Positions 1 to 7,500 of a DNA stretch of 10,159 bases are shown here, piece after piece. Made by a program: the position numbers and the translations under genes. The DNA comes from Ochromonadaceae sp. CCMP2298 (Eukaryota; Sar; Synurophyceae; Ochromonadales; Ochromonadaceae). The stretch lies in assembly GCA_026770595.1 (NCBI GenBank), contig MU634795.1, positions 1 through 10,159 of the forward strand, given 5' to 3'. The notes under the pieces were generated by a model that was given only the letters and a program-made list of their open reading frames with translations, did not search any database and was not told the DNA's origin. Numbering within the stretch: the first letter of the stretch is position 1; every line of letters starts with the position of its first letter.

Positions 1-944
1 GACGTAGCCCTATCCGTGCATATGACTACATCGGTACTGTCCAGTAGGTGAGCTCTGTCTAGGAGTCCTCCCAGCTGTGTACACTCCAGGGCACCTATCA
101 CTACAGACATGAAGGTAGAGTAGTTAGCAATACTCTCTGATGGGAACATACCGATAGCAACTGGAACATTATTATTGTTCCCGTCAGTAGCCTCTAGTAC
201 AATCATTTGCGCTTTGTAGTTGTGCTTAGTGATAGTGAACCCGGCGTCCAGGGCGAAGGAGGTTGTGGCACTGTGCTCGACGAGATCACGGGACTGGCCA
301 GGCACCAGGACGAAGTGCTTGAAGACCTTGGTCTCCTCGTCTCGGTGGAACGCATAGACGGTACCCGGGTTTTGCACTTTAAAATTGTCCAGTACATCCC
401 GCAGCTTAGTAAACCCATCAGTGTAGCCCTCCAGAGCATTCATCCTTGATAGAGTCTCCCTCACAACCGCAGATTTTGTGGTTGTAATCGTGGACATGAA
501 GAAGATTCTGACTAGTCTCTCAATCTCTGCATGCGAGTTGCACCCAGTGGCCTGCGCTACGAAATCCTTGTTCGCGAGAAGTTCGGCACATTTGGGAGGG
601 TCGGGGACTGAAGTGCACAGATTGATGTGCTGCAAGATGCTGTCCTTCTTCTGCACCAAAGCATCACGCTCGACATCGGGCCCCATCTTCCTCAGCTTCG
701 CGCATACGCGGAAGTCGCATTCCTCACTGGGACACGTGAGCACCACTGAGGAGGTTTTGTTCACATATCCCTCGAGGAAGCCAGACCTATCGATCACGCA
801 GTGAGAATTGTGCACCCGGTTCTGTTCCGCTATAGCCATTAGAAGAAGAGGCTTCGTGCGGTACCAATCCTTCAGATCATACAGAGGCACAGCCGTGGGC
901 GTGGCCGAGACTTCAGGGCTGCTCAGAATCCCTGGACTCGACAT
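1..944 (-). CDS. Mutator-like (MULE/MuDR) transposase, N-terminal part, cut by the window edge
   Basis: An open frame with no stop runs from an ATG at 944-942 through the left edge (314 complete codons); an in-frame TAA lies 15 bases upstream of the ATG. Residues 71-110 hold a zinc-finger-like C-x4-C ... H-x3-C pattern (C71, C76, H106, C110) of the MuDR/WRKY-GCM1 sort that binds DNA in MULE transposases. Residues 230-314 look like the start of the MULE catalytic core: LDAGF (candidate first Asp, D233), then TDGNNNN followed by PVAIGMFPSES, then VVICTDRAT (candidate second Asp, D311, the conserved 'SDR/TDR' position). The expected final Glu would lie outside the window. Family knowledge: MULE transposases cut and paste elements with long terminal inverted repeats. 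No frameshift is seen here, so the element may be recent, or the gene may be domesticated like plant FAR1/FHY3. An intron beyond the edge cannot be excluded. The family call rests on motif reading, not a search. Confidence 0.82.
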   Translation of the reverse strand, partial: MSSPGILSSPEVSATPTAVPLYDLKDWYRTKPLLLMAIAEQNRVHNSHCVIDRSGFLEGYVNKTSSVVLTCPSEECDFRVCAKLRKMGPDVERDALVQKKDSILQHINLCTSVPDPPKCAELLANKDFVAQATGCNSHAEIERLVRIFFMSTITTTKSAVVRETLSRMNALEGYTDGFTKLRDVLDNFKVQNPGTVYAFHRDEETKVFKHFVLVPGQSRDLVEHSATTSFALDAGFTITKHNYKAQMIVLEATDGNNNNVPVAIGMFPSESIANYSTFMSVVIGALECTQLGGLLDRAHLLDSTDVVICTDRAT

Positions 945-980
945 CGCAGTCCTAATTTATGATGCAGGACAACAAGGAAG

Positions 981-1011
981 CCAAAAGATCTTCGGATCTG
1001 AAGATCTTTGG
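981..1011. repeat. Inverted repeat / hairpin upstream of the transposase ATG
   Basis: AAAGATCTTC (984-993) is followed by a 6-base loop and its exact reverse complement GAAGATCTTT (1000-1009). The stem extends by two more pairs (CC at 981-982 with GG at 1010-1011) with one unpaired A. It starts 37 bases upstream of the transposase start, so it may lie in that gene's leader. It could be a structured leader, a binding site for a dimeric protein, or part of the transposon end. Confidence 0.7.
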
Positions 1012-1314
1012 CGAGTGTTGCTCAACAAAAAACCAGGATCAATCATGTCTCTTCAACACTTGGGAGACATTTCAGGATTTAGGGGACCCAAATGAGACAT
1101 TCTGTCGGGGGATCTCCAATATCTTCACCCCAAAAACGGTGGGGGGTTTTTATTGAGCATTATGTAAGGAATCTTTCCAAATCCCTCGGTGCCTCCCAAT
1201 TCGGGGTCTTTACAAATATTACCTATTATTCGACCCCTTCCCCACTCCATGCCGATATTTTTCGGCAAAAAGCTGACCGCAGAAAGATCACGAGCTTTCA
1301 TCTCTCTGCCCCGT

Positions 1315-1394
1315 CGCATCTCGGGTTTGGGCCTGGCGGGACAATGCCCTCGGCCGCCAGAGATGCGAGCGGAGCATGTTTAGGAGATGCGAGC
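1315..1394. repeat. Three copies of GAGATGCG ahead of the chromatin gene
   Basis: GAGATGCG occurs inverted at 1315-1322 and direct at 1360-1367 and 1384-1391. The two direct copies are 24 bases apart and share the longer word GAGATGCGAGC. All lie 167-246 bases before the ATG at 1561, a plausible place for transcription-factor sites. No known factor is assigned. Confidence 0.45.
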
Positions 1395-1560
1395 TCATAA
1401 ACAACACTCCAATGGAATTGCATTGCAATAATTCTATCGACTAGTGCGACTAATTCTTGAGATATCTGTTGACCCAAGCCTATCGTCCTTCGTTGACGTG
1501 AATTGCGGACGCTTGCAACGCCACTTGCACAATCCTAGCGCCTGTTCTCCTAATTTAGTG

Positions 1561-4500
1561 ATGGACTCGTTGGTGAGCCATAGTACTGCGGGCGATGGAG
1601 GTCGGAAGAGAGAGCCATATACAGGGAAAGCTGGCAAAGCAGGCAGCCAAGAGGATTTAGAAAAAGATGACGATGTAGAAGAGGGGTCTGGACGGGACGG
1701 TGAGCTCGACGGAGCTGGGGAGGATGAGGATGGCGATGAGGATGAAGAGGGTGACGAGGAGGACGAGGAAGAGTTGCAGGGCTTTGCGGAGAGGGGGCCA
1801 GAGGGCGGGGAGATGGATGACGAAGAGGAGGAGGAGGATTACGAAGACGATGATGGGGTGGGGAATTTCGATGGTAGCGCGCGGCGTAGCTTGAGGCCGA
1901 GCAATTTGATGAAGCGAGCCGTTGGTGACCTGAAGGAGGAGGGCGAGGAGGAGGTGGACTTCGAGTCGGAGGACTTCCATCAGCCCTGTCTGAGCAGCTG
2001 TCTGCCCGCCGTGCAGAAGTACTTCTTCCTCCGACTAGAGGAAATCATCCAAATATCGGGAGGAAGCACACATGAGCTGCAGGGGTGGAGAGTGCAGGTG
2101 TTGAAGCGGACTGGTGGACTGACCCTCGGACTCTTGGATGTGTTCTACTACAACAACAGGGGCAAGCGCTTCCGTACCCGCGTGGAGGTCGCCTGCTTCA
2201 TGAACCTTATGCCGGTGCCCAAGAACCTGCGAGGCCTTACGCGCGAACAGCTGCACATGAATGCTATTGAGACACGCGAGCGGCATATAATCTCCCAGCA
2301 GCTGGCGCTGTGCGACTTCGCCTGTGAGGAGATATTGGGCGAGGGTGACGTGGTGACGGTTATACCTAACTCGGACACGCGCATGGATGATCGAGGCGGC
2401 CCAGAGTTGTCCCAGGACACATCCAGCTCTGCGGAGGCGACTGCGCACTTCAATGGGATGAAGAAGGCCAGTAAAGAGAGCAAAAATTACTTTTCGTTCG
2501 GAAACACGGTGATCCTGGACTGGGGTCGTCTCGTCCCCGACGCGCCCTTTCACACCGCCACTCAGCTGTTTCCGATCGGCTTCAAGTGCCTGCGCCAGGA
2601 GCACGATGTTACGCTGGACCGGGTCATCGACTGTCTGTGTGAGATCGACGCTGTGTATGACGGGGGGGATGGGGCCAGCGTGCTGAAGGCGATCCAGGGA
2701 GAGGGGCTGATTGAGGTGCAGCACAAGCCCCTATCGCCGCTCTTTCGTCTGTCTGTGGCCTGGCATATTGGAGACGAGTCTTCCATCGGCACTGCGCGAG
2801 AGCAGGACTTCATCAAAGTGCGTGTATATGAGGCAAGATCCCCGCAGCAGGCGTGGCAGGCAGCAATGCTGGAGGGACTTGGCATCAAGGATGAGTCGTT
2901 ATTGGCTGTGAACTTACCCTCCGTAGCAGGCGGAGGAAACGGTTTCTCGCCCACTGCCCACCACGCTACAGACCTCGGGATAGATCCACTCTCTGGGGAG
3001 GAAGCCTGGTCCATGGATGCGGGGTCGTTCGAAGACCAGGACGAAGAGGAACTAGAGCTGCGCGTGAAGATACGAGAGCAGCGCCGCGCATACTTCCGTG
3101 TGCTGCGAGCGGAGCAGAGCGCTGGCATACAGGCAGCTGTGAAGCCGCGCCTGTCTCTAGACTCGGTGGACAGTTTCGCGGAAGAGATAGTGATGCGCAT
3201 GATCGAGGGGCAGGAGGGCTCCGCCGCCTGCCGCAACTACCACTACCTGGACTCGAGAGACAGAGAGGCCGGGAGGAAGAACATGCTCAAGGGGTACACC
3301 AGGGCCTTCTCCAAGGCCAAGAACCTCGACCGCGTCATTCGTAAGAACGTCTACGTGGCGGAGCAGCTGCAACTGCTGGATCAAAAGCGCAAGCGCGTGG
3401 AGGAGCAGGAGACCCGCAAGCGCGCCAAGATCGAGGACAAGGAGACGCGCACGCTGGTGGTGGCGGCGCAGAAGGCGAGGAACGCGAAGATCCGCGAGAT
3501 TGAGAAGAACATAACTTTGCTGAAGGTGTCCTTGGCCAAGGCGATCAAGAAGAGGAGAGAGGAGGCCAAGACCATGGCCGATGTCGTCTGCGATAAGGAG
3601 GAGCTGGTCAGGATTAGCAAGTCGGGAGCGAGCGAGAAGTCGCGCAGTGCTACGCCCGTTGCTGTTGAATCCCCCCCACAAGAGGCACCCGCCTGGGCTC
3701 CCCCGCGCCCCGAGCCTCTGGAGTGCTCTGTCTTCCTGGACGGGCCTGTGTTCGGCCAGCTGCTGGAGGTAGTGGAGTACCTGCACTCCTTCGGAGAGGC
3801 CCACCAGCCGGCGCTGAGGGCGGCGAACATCGGCATCCCTTCCATAATGGCGGTGGCCAGCGCGGTCAAAGTGTGCGACCCCGTCTATCGCATCCTCAAA
3901 GACTACACGCGCAGCCTGGAGCGCAGCTATGACTTTGTGACGCAGCACCAGCCAGTCGATCCCACGCCAGCCGAGGCGGCCGAGCTGCTGAACAAGATGG
4001 GCTCCGTGCTGTGCGCCTCCTCTATGCGCGAGTTCGAGCGAATCCTGGGCATCGAGCAGGCCGAGACGCAGGTGGGCTCTGTGCGCATCCCCATCAACAC
4101 CCTCACGTGGCGGGAGATCGCGCGCGTCGTGCTGCTCACCGCGTGCGCCCGCGAGCTGGGCCAGACTGACCAAGACATTGCGGCGATGCTCAAGGGCAGG
4201 GGCTTCTACACCTCTCCAGAGTCTGCGGACCGCAAGACGCTCAAGCTAGCGCGCCGGCGGATCAAGTTTGCTCACGCAACGCGATCGGAATTGCAGGAGT
4301 CGGTCTACGGTTTCTCTATGGGCATGTGTGTGCGCATCCCGGCGCCCAACACCCCGCTGCGTCCCTCGGGCGTGATGTGGACCCAGCTGGTGGGAAGCTT
4401 GGAGCGCGTGCCCGACCGCTGCAGCTGGCTGATCTTCGAAGTGATCAAGGGCGCCGCCCTGAGCGTCTGCAGCTGCGATAGCTCCTCTGCGGCGCGACGC

Positions 4501-7500
4501 CTGCAGCGCTCTTTGATGGACTGCCTGTCGACCGATTTCCACGCTGACCACGGGCAGACCGCGAAGGGTACAGCGCTGCGGATACTTGCGAAGTGGGTTA
4601 ACAATGGACCGGTGGAGGTGGGCAAGCTGGACGCCGGCGAGGGCGAGGATGCGCAGGGCCTAAGAGCAAACGACCTGGGCCAGAATTTGATGCAGCTCGT
4701 GTACGACCAGTCCCCCTACATGGTGCCGCTGTCCACCTTCGACGTGTGGGCAAAGCAGCTGCGCGAGGCCATCCGGCACGTCAGCCTGGCCCCGGCGGAT
4801 TCGCGCATGTCGCTGAGCGCTTTGGACGTCACCAGAGAGGAGGTCGACGAGGTGGACGAGATAGTAGAGTTAGTCGTCGAGGTGGAGGACGGCGCAGAGG
4901 TGGTGGCGAAAGCACCCCGCAAACGTGCATCCCTCGTGCAGGAGCCGAAGGACATCGAGGACGCGGAGAGCGCGAGCATGTTGTCCACCGCGATGATGCG
5001 CTGCTACCTGGTGATCCGAGACCTGATGGCGCACCCGCACGCCAACCCCTTCAACTGGCCAGTGGACCCCGCCATCATCCCCGGCTACTACAAGCTAATA
5101 TCCCAGCCCCTGTCGTTGTCCGAAGTGCGCAAGGCCCTGGTGGAGGACCGGTACCACGACAGCATCTTCAAGTTCTACTGCGACGTGGTGCTGGTCATCG
5201 AGAACGCCCTCGCCTACAACCAGGAGAACTCCGTCGTCAAGCTATCCGCGCAGAAGATCCTTATCGTCTTCGAGCGCATCTTCTTCGAGACTGTTCTCTG
5301 CTGGGACAACCCCCTCCCCTTCCACGATAGCTGCCACTTCTGTCGCTCGCATCAGCCTATTGCGAGCAACAAAGTGGCGGTGTGCGATCGCTGCGAGGGC
5401 TCGTACCACCTCTATTGCCTGGACCCGCCTATGCAGACTCCGCCGCGCAGCGAATGGTACTGTCTCCCCTGCGTTGAGCAGAAAGGCATCTCCACAGCGC
5501 ACCCCTACAAGACCGCCGACGTCAGACACCCGATCGACCCCGACGCGCGTGGGGAGGTTGTGGGCATGGAGCAGATCCGGCAGACCGCCATGTTCGTTGT
5601 CGAGTTCGGCAACGTTCGGGAGATGTGGGATGCGCGGAAGGTGCGGCGATATGCGCTGGTGGAGAAGAGTGCCTCGAAAGAAGAGGATGGCGAGAAATCG
5701 TCCGAGAGCTCTGACCCCCGTGACGAAGACGCGAAGTCTGTGTACACGATGCCGTCGGGGTATGAGTACGAGGACTTTGACCGCGTGTGCGGCATCGCCA
5801 GGGCCTACACGGGTTGGGGCGCGTCCCACTACCTGGTACCCTCTTCCATCATGGACGAGCACAACCTTTCTGCCATCAAGCAGAGCTCCGAGGACATGCT
5901 GTTTGTGCAGTACCGAGATGCAGTCGCGGCCCTCGGGCCCACAGCCGGCGGGACGCTGACTGACGAGACGAGTATGGAGGAGTGGGGCGCCATCCTGAGC
6001 TCCCTGCTACACCGGTCTCTGGAGTTCTCAAACCTGAACAGCGCTTTTGCGGAGTTCGACGAGCATGTGGACGACGACCTGGTGGCGCAGATCCAGGAAG
6101 GTGTACAGTGCAACTCCCTCTCCCTAGACACGCTCTTCGGCTTCCTGCGGGGTGAGGGCTTGATCAAGAGTGTGAAGAGCACTGCGGACGCGCCCTCCAA
6201 AGGACGGGCGAAGGGCAAGGGAAGGATCAGGAAGCGAGCCTCAAACGCGAGCGGCGCAGGCGACGCGCAGGACGACGACGAGGTGGACGAGGAGGGCGAG
6301 GAGGAGGAGGGCGTGGAGGACGAAGAGGACGAAGAGGAGGAGGAGGATGACTGGGACGAGCCGCTTGTTGTGGACGCTTCGAAGAAGAAACCCGTCAAAG
6401 CGCCCGTTAAGAGCGCCAAGAACGGCAAGATCGCTGTGGATGACGAGGACGAGGAGGAGGAGTTCGACGAGGAGGTCTACAACGCGCACGATGTGTCCGT
6501 CATCGAGGACGCGGAGGACGACGAGGAGGACCTGGAGTTCTACGACGAGAACGGCAAGTGCCTCACCTCCTCGGCCGATCTGTGTGACGCACCGGTAGAC
6601 GATGCACCTGACCTGATGGACGCTGACAATAGCGACAACAAGATGGCCATTGCTGAGGGTCAAGCTCCAGAGGACGCGGCTGCTAAAGATGCTGGGCCGG
6701 ATTCGGACGAGCAATGGGATATGCGGTTCCTGTCCAGGCAGAAGGGTCGCGAGGACGCACTTCTCACGCACAGCCTCGTGCTGGACGCGCTGTCGGAGAT
6801 CGACGTTGACGGGTCGAAGGAGAAGGACGAGGACCAGTTCAAGCACCTGACCAACGAAGAGCTGGGGGGGGATTTCTACAGCACCGCAGTGAGCTCCATT
6901 GTGAAGAGCTGTCTCGCGAGACCTAGCGAGACGCTAGCTGCGCACGACTGGTGTGAAGGCTGGGGCATGAAGATGGAAGCGCTGGGCAACTACCTGGAGG
7001 TGCTCGAGGAGGAGAGGGCCCCCCTCACGTGCTCCGTGTGCGGGTTCGATGAGGGCTTCCTGGGCAGTCCCTTCGTGTGGGGGCAGTCGAGCGAGGAGTG
7101 GGAGGCGGACGTGGAGGCCAACACGGCGCAGGACGTGCTGACCGAGCCCGAGCCTCCAACAGAGGCCAACGCCTTCCCCCTGGCGGCAGGCGTGTCCACC
7201 AGCTCTGGCATCAAGGGCTTCCGGGCGCGCTATCGCGTGATGAAGGGCCTCGTGTGGAAGCCTGTCAATGTGGACGACGGGAATGTGGAGGAGAGGGAGT
7301 GCTCAAGTCGGGGGCGCATCTTAAAAGCAGGGAGCAAAGTGATGCACGAGTGCTGCGCACACTTCACGCACTTCAACCGGCAGATGAAGCAGAACAAGTC
7401 TCGCAAGGTGGAGGAGCAGCGCATGGTCGAGATACTCAGCGGGCTGTGGCGGTCCAAGTCCACGACCCTTGGCAGCGACCGCGACGGCAGCTTCTACTGG

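Larger units (their letters stand above)
945..1560. promoter_or_regulatory. Divergent intergenic region: leaders/promoters of the transposase and the chromatin gene
   Basis: No convincing gene is seen in these 616 bases; the short open frames lack any recognisable domain. It is more A/T-rich than the flanking coding DNA. Contents: a strong hairpin at 981-1011; GAGACAT in three copies (minus at 1045-1051, plus at 1064-1070 and 1094-1100); a small 6-bp stem at 1250-1267 (TGCCGA/TCGGCA); GAGATGCG in three copies (minus at 1315-1322, plus at 1360-1367 and 1384-1391, the last two extended to the 11-mer GAGATGCGAGC); and the near-palindrome ATTGCA-T-TGCAAT at 1417-1429. As the genes diverge, both promoters should lie here. 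No clear TATA box could be assigned. The right end of the transposon should also lie here if the element is complete, but its terminal repeat cannot be identified without the left end. Confidence 0.5.

Noticed and set aside
478-804. Plus-strand 108-codon frame near the left edge
   Set aside because: It is antisense to the MULE transposase, which has a longer open frame and clear family motifs.
1127-1156. C/A-rich then G/T-rich stretch resembling a hairpin terminator
   Set aside because: The CCCCAAAAA and GGGGGGTTTTT blocks are in the same order, so they do not pair as an inverted repeat.
1444-1560. GTG at 1444 as start of the big gene
   Set aside because: GTG starts are not expected in a nuclear gene, and a good ATG context exists at 1561 with no domain encoded before it.
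2035-2724. A 229-codon minus-strand frame opposite the MBD/FYR region
   Set aside because: The plus strand here encodes recognisable MBD and FYRN motifs; the antisense frame shows no domain.
3157-4173. A 338-codon minus-strand frame inside the big gene
   Set aside because: It lies opposite the coiled-coil and DDT coding region, has biased Leu/Arg/His content and no family motif; it is a shadow of the plus-strand codon use.
6241-6846. Minus-strand Leu/Val-rich frame that resembles membrane segments
   Set aside because: It is the antisense of the GAG/GAC acidic tract, which always reads as Leu/Val-rich; it is not a membrane protein.
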